DNA from: Hermatobates lingyangjiaoensis
Taxonomy: Eukaryota > Arthropoda > Insecta > Hemiptera > Hermatobatidae
DNA: 64,000 nucleotides
Reading direction: 5' to 3'
Assembly (NCBI GenBank): GCA_026182355.1
Contig: JAPFBL010000242.1
Location: forward strand, 341,501-405,500
Below, one piece after another: positions 33,538-45,418 of the stretch. Under the pieces are notes generated by a model. That model was not told the origin of the DNA and ran no database searches. It saw only the letters and a list, made by a program, of their open reading frames with translations. Both the position numbers and the translations under genes were made by a program. Position 1 is the stretch's first letter. The number at the start of each line of letters is the position of its first letter.

Positions 33538-36002
33538 ATGGGTTTTTATGAGGATATAAGAAGAGTATATGGAGAAGATGTGAGTGAATGTTTGAAGAAG
33601 TGGAGAAGTTACATTGTGAAATTAGCTAAACAATCAAGTAGAAGAATTTTCTTATTAAAATGTCGAAGTTCCTGTTTGTTTCCAAAACATATTAGTGATT
33701 ATGTTAATTCAGTGCATGGTTTAGTAGTGAGTGATAGCCCTTTTCATAGAGAAATGGAAAAAAGTGTTAAATCGTTTTAAACAAGGCGTTTTGAACATTG
33801 AAATTAAAGTTACCATCTGGCGTATTAACAGTGTAAATAGTCTTATTAGTGGATGTTTAGAATTTGCTCGAAGTAAATTACCAGAAATGATTTTAGAAAA
33901 CTATATTATTTCAATGAATAGTCTTAAAGAGTTTATATTTAATAAAAGTAAATATAATTTACAAAAGAAGATGCATAACCTTCATCTAAAACAAGGTAAA
34001 GGTTTCTTTGACTATTCTGGAGATTTGGCTGTAACTAATTTAACCAATGTTGAAATTCCTAGGGATAGTCTTCATTTACTCTCATTAGGAGAAAAATTTG
34101 CAATTGAAGTTGGTAAAAAAGAAGATATTCCTACATTTGATATTATAGGAGATTTAGAAAAGATTTTTTCATCCCTAAATATGGAAAACAGTGATACAAT
34201 TAGAAGCCAATGTGTAAATATAATTACAAACCACGGAAACCGATTAAAATAATTTTTCAAATCGATTAAAAAGGCAAAATGCATGTATAGAAAGTTGCTA
34301 TAAAGAAAACTTATAAGTTTTTAAGAGAACATAGAGAAATTGTGGTTTGTAAAAGTGACAAATCTGGTAATACTGTGATAATCAAAAAAGAAGAGTATAA
34401 AGAAAAAATGAAAACTCTCTTAGAAGATAGTGAAACATATTCAATTACAAGAAGAGATCCTTCATCAACATTACGAAATAAAGTAAACAAGATAGTTGAT
34501 GAACTGAAGAAGACACTATGTATAGATCTACGTCAAGCTTCGAAATTAAAATCTTACAATGGAATAGCACCAAGAATATATGGTTTAGTGAAGCTACACA
34601 AGCCAGGTTTTCCTCTCCGTCCTATCGTGTCGTTCATTGGAAGTCCAACTTATGAACTGTCTAAATATATAGAGAAATATCTTAGTTACATTACTAACAA
34701 GAATGAATTGAATGTAAAAAATTCATTAGAATTCAAACAAGCCCTTTCAAATCAAATACTAAGTGATGACGTAATTATGATTTCACTAGATGTTCAGTCG
34801 TTGTTTACTAATATACCTTTAGATCTAGCATTTGATTTAGTAAATAAACAGTGGAATAAGATTAGTTCACAGGTTGGAATGTCGAAAAAGGTTTTCCTTT
34901 CTATACTGGACCTTATATGTGAAGCAAGGTATTTCACCTTTGATGGTACTATTTATAAACAAAAATATGGATTACCAATGGGATCACCAATTTCACCAGT
35001 TCTCGCAAATATAGTTATGATTGAACTATTGGAAAACAGTATCAATAAATTAGGTACGAAGGTGAAATTTATTAAATTATATGTGGACGATTTGTTTTTA
35101 ATTATTGAAAAGGGAGAAGAAGAGAATGTATTAAATATATTTAATTCTTTTCATAATCGTCTACAATTCACTTGTGAAGTAGAGAAAGATGGAAATCTGC
35201 CATTCTTAGATGTGAAAGTTTAAGAGGTGAAAATGGCAATATCTTAACGGATTGGTTTAAAAAACCTACCAGTGCTGCAAGAATCCTGAACTACCATTCT
35301 TCTCATGCTATAAACCAAAAATTAAATTGCGTCCAAAATTTGGTTAAAAAAGTTATTGAAATAAGTAGTCCATGTTTTTTAAATGAAAATAAGAAAAGGG
35401 TGAAATTATTGTTACAGAAAAATTGTTATCCGAAGAACTTAGTTGAACGATATTGGTTAAGATATTTAAGACAGCAACCAGCACATTCAAATGAAGATCA
35501 TGCTGAACTGGAAGTTATAAATAGGAAGTATTTCAAATTTCCTTATGTTGAGGGCTTATCACAATCAATTAGAAAAGTGTTCAAACGAAACGTACCTGAA
35601 GTTACACTGGCATTTTATAATAAAAGAAAAAATAAATCTTTATTTTCAAATTTAAAAGAAAAAATACCGAAGGAGTTACAAAGTAACCTCATTTATGCCA
35701 TCAAATGTAAAGACTGTGACAAGTGTTACTATGGTTGAAACTAGTCGTTTTCTCAAAGAAAGGTTGTACCAACATAATTATTCCATAAGAACAAATAAAA
35801 GTAACGCAACAGCCTTAGCTGGGCATGCAATAAACGAAGGTCACACGTTCGATTTTGAAGATACAACTATAATAGAAAAAGAAAAAGATGAAAAAGAAGG
35901 AAGACACTTGAGATGTTATATATTAAAAAGGATCTAAGTTCGATTAATCATAGAAGTGATATTACTAATTTAAGTAATATTTATTCTGGAGTGTTGTGCT
36001 GA
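33538..36002 (+). pseudogene. Full-length PLE RT/GIY-YIG copy with frameshifts (unit 4)
   Basis: The same 820-codon gene as unit 1, start to stop, but broken by small indels: an extra A near 33763, an extra A near 34247, an extra A near 34304, a lost G near 35220, an extra T near 35736 and an indel near 35891. Most lie in or beside homopolymers. RT and endonuclease motifs are otherwise unchanged (YVDD about 35080-35091). Two of the frameshifts (33763, 35220) recur in unit 5. Confidence 0.88.
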
Positions 36003-36457
36003 GGTTTAGTGAAATTTGATTTATTTAGTTCCCTTGAGTGAACAGTGTTGAGGTTATTTGTAATGTTATCTTATTAGTCTAGTCGAAGGTTTTGTCCGGC
36101 TAACATTGTTGTTCCTTTAAATAATGTAAATTTCATTTTCTTAGTTAAAAAATTCTTACTTCTGTAAGTAATATTGTTTTATGTATCTCTGAAATATTTC
36201 TGCTTGTAATATTCATGAGTTGTAACAATCCATTTTCATATTGTGTATATGTTTGATGTTGATATGTGATTTCTTATTATCCTTTGTTTGTAGGCCTATG
36301 AAAAAGGTTTTAAATAAAACCGAAACGTTGGCAACGAGAGTTTGATTTTTTATCCTGGAAAATTGACCGAACCCCGATTACAGAACACACCTATTCTATC
36401 AAACGGTCGATATATTATTGAATCTGTTATATATACATTTGGGTTTATATAAGAAGA
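36003..36457 (+). mobile_element. 3' UTR/pLTR between units 4 and 5
   Basis: The same structure as 33081-33537, nearly identical. Hammerhead-like hairpin at about 36295-36336. Spacing between successive hairpins (33373, 36295, 39213) gives a unit of about 2.92 kb. Confidence 0.8.
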
Positions 36458-36459
36458 AA

Positions 36460-38920
36460 TTGGGGTTTTTATGAGGATATAAGAAGAGTATATGGAGAAG
36501 ATGTGAGTGAATGTTTGAAGAAGTGGAGAAGTTACATTGTGAAATTAGCTAAACAATCAAGTAGAAGAATTTTCTTATTAAAATGTCGAAGTTCCTGTTT
36601 GTTTCCAAAACATATTAGTGATTATGTTAATTCAGTGCATGGTTTAGTAGTGAGTGATAGCCCTTTTCATAGAGAAATGGAAAAAAGTGTTAAATCGTTT
36701 TAAACAAGGCGTTTTGAACATTGAAATTAAAGTTACCATCTGGCGTATTAACAGTGTAAATAGTCTTATTAGTGGATGTTTAGAATTTGCTCGAAGTAAA
36801 TTACCAGAAATGATTTTAGAAAACTATATTATTTCAATGAATAGTCTTAAAGAGTTTATATTTAATAAAAGTAAATATAATTTACAAAAGAAGATGCATA
36901 ACCTTCATCTAAAACAAGGTAAAGGTTTCTTTGACTATTCTGGAGATTTGGCTGTAACTAATTTAACCAATGTTGAAATTCCTAGGGATAGTCTTCATTT
37001 ACTCTCATTAGGAGAAAAATTTGCAATTGAAGTTGGTAAAAAAGAAATATTCCTACATTTGATATTATAGGAGATTTAGAAAAGATTTTTTCATCCCTAA
37101 ATATGGAAACAGTGATACAATTAGAAGCCAATGTGTAAATATAATTACAAACCACGGAAACCGATTAAATAATTTTTCAAATCGATTAAAAAGGCAAAAT
37201 GCATGTATAGAAAGTTGCTATAAGAAAACTTATAAGTTTTTAAGAGAACATAGAGAAATTGTGGTTTGTAAAAGTGACAAATCTGGTAATACTGTGATAA
37301 TCAAAAAAGAAGAGTATAAAGAAAAAATGAAAACTCTCTTAGAAGATAGTGAAACATATTCAATTACAAGAAGAGATCCTTCATCAACATTACGAAATAA
37401 AGTAAACAAGATAGTTGATGAACTGAAGAAGACACTATGTATAGATCTACGTCAAGCTTCGAAATTAAAATCTTACAATGGAATAGCACCAAGAATATAT
37501 GGTTTAGTGAAGCTACACAAGCCAGGTTTTCCTCTCCGTCCTATCGTGTCGTTCATTGGAAGTCCAACTTATGAACTGTCTAAATATATAGAGAAATATC
37601 TTAGTTACATTACTAACAAGAATGAATTGAATGTAAAAAATTCATTAGAATTCAAACAAGCCCTTTCAAATCAAATACTAAGTGATGACGTAATTATGAT
37701 TTCACTAGATGTTCAGTCGTTGTTTACTAATATACCTTTAGATCTAGCATTTGATTTAGTAAATAAACAGTGGAATAAGATTAGTTCACAGGTTGGAATG
37801 TCGAAAAAGGTTTTCCTTTCTATACTGGACCTTATATGTGAAGCAAGGTATTTCACCTTTGATGGTACTATTTATAAACAAAAATATGGATTACCAATGG
37901 GATCACCAATTTCACCAGTTCTCGCAAATATAGTTATGATTGAACTATTGGAAAACAGTATCAATAAATTAGGTACGAAGGTGAAATTTATTAAATTATA
38001 TGTGGACGATTTGTTTTTAATTATTGAAAAGGGAGAAGAAGAGAATGTATTAAATATATTTAATTCTTTTCATAATCGTCTACAATTCACTTGTGAAGTA
38101 GAGAAAGATGGAAATCTGCCATTCTTAGATGTGAAAGTTTAAGAGGTGAAAATGGCAATATCTTAACGGATTGGTTTAAAAAACCTACCAGTGCTGCAAG
38201 AATCCTGAACTACCATTCTTCTCATGCTATAAACCAAAAATTAAATTGCGTCCAAAATTTGGTTAAAAAAGTTATTGAAATAAGTAGTCCATGTTTTTTA
38301 AATGAAAATAAGAAAAGGGTGAAATTATTGTTACAGAAAAATTGTTATCCGAAGAACTTAGTTGAACGATATTGGTTAAGATATTTAAGACAGCAACCAG
38401 CACATTCAAATGAAGATCATGCTGAACTGGAAGTTATAAATAGGAAGTATTTCAAATTTCCTTATGTTGAGGGCTTATCACAATCAATTAGAAAAGTGTT
38501 CAAACGAAACGTACCTGAAGTTACACTGGCATTTTATAATAAAAAAAAAATAAATCTTTATTTTCAAATTTAAAAGAAAAAATACCGAAGGAGTTACAAA
38601 GTAACCTCATTTATGCCATCAAATGTAAAGACTGTGACAAGTGTTACTATGGTGAAACTAGTCGTTTTCTCAAAGAAAGGTTGTACCAACATAATTATTC
38701 CATAAGAACAAATAAAAGTAACGCAACAGCCTTAGCTGGGCATGCAATAAACGAAGGTCACACGTTCGATTTTGAAGATACAACTATAATAGAAAAAGAA
38801 AAAGATGAACAAAGAAGGAAGACACTTGAGATGTTATATATTAAAAAGGATCTAAGTTCGATTAATCATAGAAGTGATATTACTAATTTAAGTAATATTT
38901 ATTCTGGAGTGTTGTGCTGA
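36460..38920 (+). pseudogene. Full-length PLE RT/GIY-YIG copy with frameshifts (unit 5)
   Basis: Full-length but without the start codon (ATATGGG reads ATTGGGG at about 36459-36465). Frameshifts near 36684 and 38139 are shared with unit 4; private ones occur near 37047, 37107 and 38545. RT motifs and the GIY-YIG frame (LIYAIKCKDCDKCYYGE) are intact between breaks. Confidence 0.88.
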
Positions 38921-39373
38921 GGTTTAGTGAAATTTGATTTATTTAGTTCCCTTGAGTGAACAGTGTTGAGGTTATTTGTAATGTTATCTTATTAGTCTAG
39001 TCGAAGGTTTTGTCCGGCTAACATTGTTGTTCCTTTAAATAATGTAAATTTCATTTTCTTAGTTAAAAAATTCTTACTTCTGTAAGTAATATTGTTTTAT
39101 GTATCTCTGAAATATTTCTGCTTGTAATATTCATGAGTTGTAACAATCCATTTTCATATTGTGTATATGTTTGATGTTGATATGTGATTTCTTATTATCC
39201 TTTGTTTGTAGGCCTATGAAAAAGGTTTTAAATAAAACCGAAACGTTGGCAACGAGAGTTTGATTTTTTATCCTGGAAAATTGACCGAACCCCGATTAAG
39301 AACACACCTATTCTATCAAACGGTCGATATATTATTGAATCTGTTATATATAATTTTTTATATAAGAAGAAAT
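38921..39373 (+). mobile_element. 3' UTR/pLTR between units 5 and 6
   Basis: Well preserved up to about 39350 (hairpin 39213-39254). After that, TATATAATTTTTTATATAAG replaces the expected leader sequence and the heavily damaged stretch begins. Confidence 0.78.
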
Positions 39374-41356
39374 ATGGGTTTTTATGAGGATATAAGAAGA
39401 GTATATGGAAAATTTAATTTTAAAATGGAAATTACTTGTGAAATTACAAACAATAATAAAAATTTTCTTTTAAAAAATTCCTTTTTTTCCAAAACTTTAG
39501 TATTTGTTAATTCATATGGTTTGTATGAGTGATATTTTCTAAGAAAAAAAAGTGTTAAATGTTTTAAAAAGGCTTTTAACATTGAAATTAAATTAATTTT
39601 TAACATGAAATGCTTTTATGGAGTTTAAATTTGTGAAGTAAATTACCAGAAATGTTTTGAAAATTTTATTTCAATAATAGTTTAAAATTTATATTTAATA
39701 AAAGTAAATTAATTTACAAAAAAATTAATTATTAAAACAATAAATTTTTTGACTACTGGAATTTGGCTTAACTAATTTAACCAATTTAAATTCCTGGGAA
39801 GTTTCATTTATTATTAGGAGAAAAATTTCAATTAATTGGTAAAAAAAAAATTCCTACATTTTATTATAGGAGTTTAGAAAAGATTTTTTCACCCTAAATA
39901 TGGAAACATATACAATTAGAACAATGTTAAATTAATTACAAACCACAAACCGTTAAATAATTTTTAAATGTTAAAACAAAATGTGTATGAAAGGCAAAAA
40001 AATTAAAGTTTTAAGAGAAATAGAGAAAGGGTTTGAAAAGTGAAAAGGAAAGGATAAAAAAAAGAAGAGATAAAGAAAAAAGAAAATTTTAGAAGAAGTG
40101 AAAATAAATTAAAGAAGAGTTTATAAATTAGAAATAAAGAAACAAGAAGTTGAGAAGAAGAAGAACTATGAAGATTAGCAAGTTCGAAATTAAAACTTCA
40201 AGGAATACACCAAGAATAATTTTAGGAATAAAAGATTTTCCTCTTTATCTTTTCTTGGAAGCCAATTATGAATGCTAAATAATAGAAAATATTTAGTTAA
40301 TTACTAAAAGAATGAATTAATGAAAAATTCATTAAATTAAAAAGCCCTTTCAAACAAATACAATGAGATAATTATGTTTCACTGTTTCGTCTTGTTTCTA
40401 AAACCTTTTCTGCTTTTTTATAAATCAGTGGAAAAATTATTCACAGGTTAAGTGAAAAAGGTTTTCCTTTTATACTGGACCTTAATGTAACAATTTTACC
40501 TTTATTAATTTTCAAAAATATGGTTCCAATGGGACACCAATTTCCCTTCCCAAATATAGTTATGTTAACTATTGGAAAAATATTAAATTGGTACAAGGTA
40601 AATTTATTAAATTAATTACATTTTTTTTAATTATTGAAAAAAAGAAAAATGTATTAAATATATTTAATTCTTTTCTAATGTTAAATTATTTAATAAAAAG
40701 ATGGAAACTATTTTAATGTAAAGGAAAAAAATGGAAATTTAACATTTTTAAAAAATACCATCTCAAAATCCTAATACCATTCTTCCATTATAAACCAAAA
40801 ATTAAATTCGTCCAAAATTTTTAAAAAAGTTAGAAATAAAGCCATGTTTTTAAAGAAAATAAGAAAAGGGTGAAAATTGTTCAGAAAAATTTTACCAAAA
40901 TTAGGAAGATTTGGTTAAGAATTTAAAAAAAAATTAAATAAATATCTAATAATTAAAATAAATATTTAAATTTCCTTATTTGAGGGCATCAAATAATTGA
41001 AAAGTGTTAAAGAAACGCCTAATTCACTGGCATTTTATAAAAAAGAAAAAAAAATTTTTTTTCAAATTTAAAAGAAAAAATACCAAGGATTACAAAGTAA
41101 CCTATTTTGCCACAAATGTAAAGCTTGACAAGTGTTCTATGGTGAAACTAGTCGTTTTTCAAAAAAGGTTGTACCAACATAATTATTATAAAAAAATAAA
41201 AGTGAACACCTTTGGGCATGCAATAAAAATTTCATTTTAAATACAACTTAAAAAAAAAAAAAGATGCAAAAAAAACACTTAATTTATATATTAAAAAGGT
41301 TAATTCATTAATAAGAATATATTATAATTTTAATATTTATTCGGAGTGTTTGGTGA
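39374..41356 (+). pseudogene. Heavily eroded PLE unit 6
   Basis: Recognisable end to end against units 4-5 (ATG at 39374, GGTTTTCCT near 40460, ATGGTGAAACTAGTCG near 41139, TGGTGAGG at the end). It is shortened to about 80% of normal length by many small deletions, with fewer substitutions and a shift to still higher A+T. No usable frame remains. It could be real decay or unpolished sequence. Confidence 0.75.
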
Positions 41357-41743
41357 GGTTTAGTGAAATTTGATTTATTTATTCCCTTGAGTGAACATTT
41401 AGGTTATTTTTTTATCTTTTTCTAGTCGAATTTTGTCCGGTAACATTGGTTTTTAAATAATTTTTCATTTTCTTATTAAAAAATTCTTACTTCTTAAGAA
41501 TATTTGTTTTTGTATTCGAAAATTTTGTTTAATATTCTGAGTTGTAACAATCCTTTTCATTTGTGTATTGTTTAGTTATATTGATTTTTATTATCCTTTT
41601 TTGTGGCCTAGAAAAATTTTAAATAAAACCGAAAGTTGGAACGAGAGTTTATTTTTTTTGGAAAATTAGCCCCGATTAAAACACACCTTTCTTCAAAGGT
41701 CATAATTATTGAATCTTTAAAACATTTTTTATATAAGAAAAAT
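41357..41743 (+). mobile_element. Eroded 3' UTR/pLTR between units 6 and 7
   Basis: The inter-unit sequence with the same small-deletion damage. The hairpin reads GAAAAATTTTAAATAAAACCGAAAG near 41611-41636, so both the ORF and non-coding parts are affected equally. Confidence 0.7.
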
Positions 41744-43666
41744 ATGGGTTTTTAGAATATAAAAGAGATTGGAAAAGTATAATTTTAAGAATAAATTACA
41801 TTTAAATTACTAAACAATCAATAAAAATTTTTTATTAAAAATGCGAATTCCTGTTTGTTTCCAAAACATTTGTGATTATGTTAATTAGGCATGGTTTTAA
41901 GGATAGCCCTTTATGAGTGGAAAAAGTGAAATTTTTAAACAACTTTTGAAATTGAAATTAAAGTTAATTCGTATTAAATTAAATATCTTATTATATTTTA
42001 AATTTGCTAATAAATTAAGAAATGATTTTAGAAAATATTTATTTCAATGAATATTTAAAATTTTATTTAATAAAATAAATATAATTTAAAAAGAAATGCA
42101 TAACCTTCATCTAAAAAAGGTAAAGGTTTCTTTACTTTCGGAGATTTGGCTTAACTAATTTAACCAATGTTGAAACCTAGGGATATCTTCTTTATTTTGG
42201 AGAAAAATTTGAATTGAATTGGTAAAAAAAAGATATTCCTAATTTGATTTATAGGAATTTAGAAAAATTTTTTATCCCTAAATAAAAAAAAGTAACAATT
42301 AGAAGAATGTTAAATATAATTACAAAACCGGAAACCATTAAATAATTTTTAAATGATTAAAAAAAAATGATTATAAAGAAATTGATAAGAAAACTTATGT
42401 TTTTAAAAACATGGTTGTGGTTTTAAAAGTGACAAATCTGGAATACTGTGTAATAAAAAAAAAGTTAAAAAAAAAGAAAATCTCTTGAAATATAAACATA
42501 TTCAATTCAAGAAAATCCTTCATCCATTAGAAAAAAGTAAACAAAAAGGATAAAAGAAAATTGTATGATCTAGTAACTTCGAAATTAAAATTTACAATGG
42601 AATAGCCAAGAATATTTTTATGAAGCTACAAAGAGGTTTTTTTCCTATCTGCGTTCATTAATCCAATTATGAATGTCTAAATATATAGGAATATCTTAGA
42701 ATTATAACAAGTGTTGAATGAAAAAATTCTGAAAAAATTAAATAAATATTAAAGATAATTAATGTTTCATAGATGTTTCGTTTTTATAATATATTTAATT
42801 ACATTTGTTTAAAAAAACATGGAATAAGTTTTCAATTAATGTAAAAAGGTTTTCCTTTTTTGGATTATAGTGAAGCAAGGTATTTACCTTTGAGGTACTA
42901 TTTTAAACAAAAATGGATTACCAAGGGTACCAATTTCACCAGTTCTCGCAAAATGTTTGATTGAACTATTGGAAAACAGTATAATAAATTATAAAGGTAA
43001 ATTTTTAAATTATTGTGGACATTTGTTTTTAATTATTGAAAAAGAAGAAGAGTGTATTAAATATATTTAATTCTTTTATAACTTACAATTATTTAAAGAA
43101 CTTAGTTGAACGATATTGGTTAAGATATTTAAGACAGCAACCAGCACATTCAAATGAAGATCATGCTGAACTGGAAGTTATAAATAGGAAGTATTTCAAA
43201 TTTCCTTATGTTGAGGGCTTATCACAATCAATTAGAAAAGTGTTTCAAACGAAACGTACCTGAAGTTACACTGGCATTTTATAATAAAAGAAAAAATAAA
43301 TCTTTATTTTCAAATTTAAAAGAAAAAATACCGAAGGAGTTACAAAGTAACCTCATTTATGCCATCAAATGTAAAGACTGTGACAAGTGTTACTATGGTG
43401 AAACTAGTCGTTTTCTCAAAGAAAGGTTGTACCAACATAATTATTCCATAAGAACAAATAAAAGTAACGCAACAGCCTTAGCTGGGCATGCAATAAACGA
43501 AGGTCACACGTTCGATTTTGAAGATACAACTATAATAGAAAAAGAAAAAGATGAACAAAGAAGGAAGACACTTGAGATGTTATATATTAAAAAGGATCTA
43601 AGTTCGATTAATCATAGAAGTGATATTACTAATTTAAGTAATATTTATTCTGGAGTGTTGTGCTGA
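41744..43666 (+). pseudogene. PLE unit 7, eroded 5' two-thirds, clean 3' third
   Basis: From the ATG at 41744 to about 43092 it shows the same dense deletions as unit 6. At about 43092 it switches abruptly to clean sequence (GAACTTAGTTGAACGATATT), skipping roughly 290 bp of the gene at the switch. The clean part has one extra T near 43243 and then an intact GIY-YIG frame to the stop at 43664-43666. Confidence 0.8.
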
Positions 43667-44091
43667 GGTTTAGTGAAATTTGATTTATTTAGTTCCCTTG
43701 AGTGAACAGTGTTGAGGTTATTTGTAATGTTATCTTATTAGTCTAGTCGAAGGTTTTGTCCGGCTAACATTGTTGTTCCTTTAAATAATGTAAATTTCAT
43801 TTTCTTAGTTAAAAAATTCTTACTTCTGTAAGTAATATTGTTTTATGTATCTCTGAAATATTTCTGCTTGTAATATTCATGAGTTGTAACAATCCATTTT
43901 CATATTGTGTATATGTTTGATGTTGATATGTGATTTCTTATTATCCTTTGTTTGTAGGCCTATGAAAAAGGTTTTAAATAAAACCGAAACGTTGGCAACG
44001 AGAGTTTGATTTTTTATCCTGGAAAATTGACCGAACCCCGATTACAGAACACACCTATTCTATCAAACGGTCGATATATTATTGAATCTGT

Positions 44092-44093
<2 letters not shown>
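43667..44093 (+). mobile_element. Right terminal 3' UTR/pLTR of the PLE array
   Basis: Clean, complete tail: hairpin 43959-44000, CCCCGATTACAGAAC, AACGGTCGATATATTATTG, ending in GAATCTGTTATATATA that merges into (TA)n. This is the fullest 3' end of the family in the window and shows that the element ends in TA-rich sequence. Confidence 0.82.
43959..44000 (+). ncRNA. Hammerhead-derived hairpin in the main PLE pLTR
   Basis: Stem II GGTTTT/AAAACC is perfect, GAAA follows, then ACGT and T as stem III plus the cleavage position, and GGC to pair with the upstream GCC. The catalytic loop reads TATGAAAAA instead of CTGANGA plus one base, so the positions of C3 and G8 are not C and G. The same sequence is kept in all clean copies (28103, 31025, 33373, 36295, 39213). 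A structural role is inferred; self-cleavage is not expected. Confidence 0.5.
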
Positions 44094-44125
<32 letters not shown>

Positions 44126-44132
44126 ATATATA
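44094..44132. repeat. (TA)n at the right border of the PLE array
   Basis: TA repeats matching the (TA)n at 28018-28047 on the left border. I read them as the target microsatellite split and duplicated by insertion. Confidence 0.85.
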
Positions 44133-45154
44133 TGTTGTAACATTTTAGAAGTGGATGTATCAATAACTGATTTATTAAATTTGATTATGATCTTATCACT
44201 TTGATCTATGATAAGATCTATCTATGATCTCCACTATAGATAGTACGGTATCATTGAAATATTTTTTTTACTTTTACCTCTCAATCGGAAATACTATTCT
44301 CTTTTAGATGGAAATTACAAAAAGCATTAATAACTAAAAACATTATAGTCTTTTAAAAAAATTAACTTTTTTTTCATTAAAACTGTTGAAGAATTATATT
44401 GTTGTCTTTAATTAACTATTATGTTGAATTTTGTATTGATGGTATATTTTTAAACCTTAAAAGTTAAAATAATTTAGAGTGATTACAGTTACTGGATTAA
44501 GTTAAGTATTTTGATTGTTGTCATTGGGTTCTAATTTCATTGTTGCTATTAAATCTATGAATTTAATTTTTTTTACATAAAGAAACACTTTTGACTTTTG
44601 AATTGGAAGAGTTTTTATTTGTTGAGGCAGTTCACATTTTTACTGTAGAATTTATTGTTTTGGATTTTTACAGGGTTGCTCTATACATTATTGTTTCTAT
44701 TTATACTTTAACATTTACGATTCAGTAGCTTAAAATGTCCAACTTTGACGTAAATAATTTAAAATTATTTTTTGAAAACATTTAATTTTTGTTAAGTACC
44801 TACATGAAATGGTCATTTCAGCCTTATTTAACATTTATTACTGTGTTTAAACGGGTTATACGATTTTAAAGTATAGTGAGAGATTCATTAATCATTGTAT
44901 GAAATAAGTACTACAACATGACTACCATATTTATTGTAGTACGTAGTAGAACAATGATAGCCTAATATGTGTGACACATAGAAATAACTGTATTCTGATG
45001 GCTTTATAACACTCTTTCATTATACTAATTATTGTTACTAATTGTTACTAATTATTATGCTAATTATTGCACACTAATACTACTTTCTAGGTGCGTAAAC
45101 TAATGATTTATTTAATATGCTTACATATATATGTGTTTATTGACAAGGCAAAAC
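44133..45154. other. Unassigned AT-rich stretch
   Basis: No supported feature. Confidence 0.4.
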
Positions 45155-45418
45155 ATAATTGAGAGAGAGAGAGAGAGAGAGAGTGAGAGAGACAGAGTGA
45201 GAGAAAGAGAGTGACAGAGAGAGTGAGAGAAAGAGGGAGAGAGAGAGATAGAGAGAGAGAGAGAGATAGAGAGAGAGAGTGACAGAGAGAGAGAGAGAGA
45301 GAGACAGAGAGTGAGAGAGTGAGAGATAGAGAGTGAGAGAGAGTGAGAGAGAGAGTGAGATAGAGAGTGAGAGAGAGTGAGAGAGAGAGTGTGACAGAGA
45401 GAGTGAGAGAGAGAGAGT
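45155..45418. repeat. (GA)n tract with GT and CA interruptions
   Basis: About 260 bp of GA dinucleotides interrupted by GTGA, GACA and GATA at irregular spacing. A 199-residue minus-strand open frame over it is Ser/Leu-rich and is an artefact of (CT)n. Such tracts can bind GAGA-type factors in arthropods; nothing here shows that it does. Confidence 0.85.

Noticed and set aside
39374..41356. A separate, diverged PLE family
   Set aside because: Differences from units 4-5 are mostly small deletions; the remaining bases match the same family in order, so this is the same family in damaged or unpolished form.
28048..44093. Bacterial group II intron or retron, or retrovirus
   Set aside because: RT motif order, the C-terminal GIY-YIG with Cys/His pattern and pLTR tandem structure are those of Penelope-like elements. 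There is no gag, protease, integrase, envelope or intron maturase domain.
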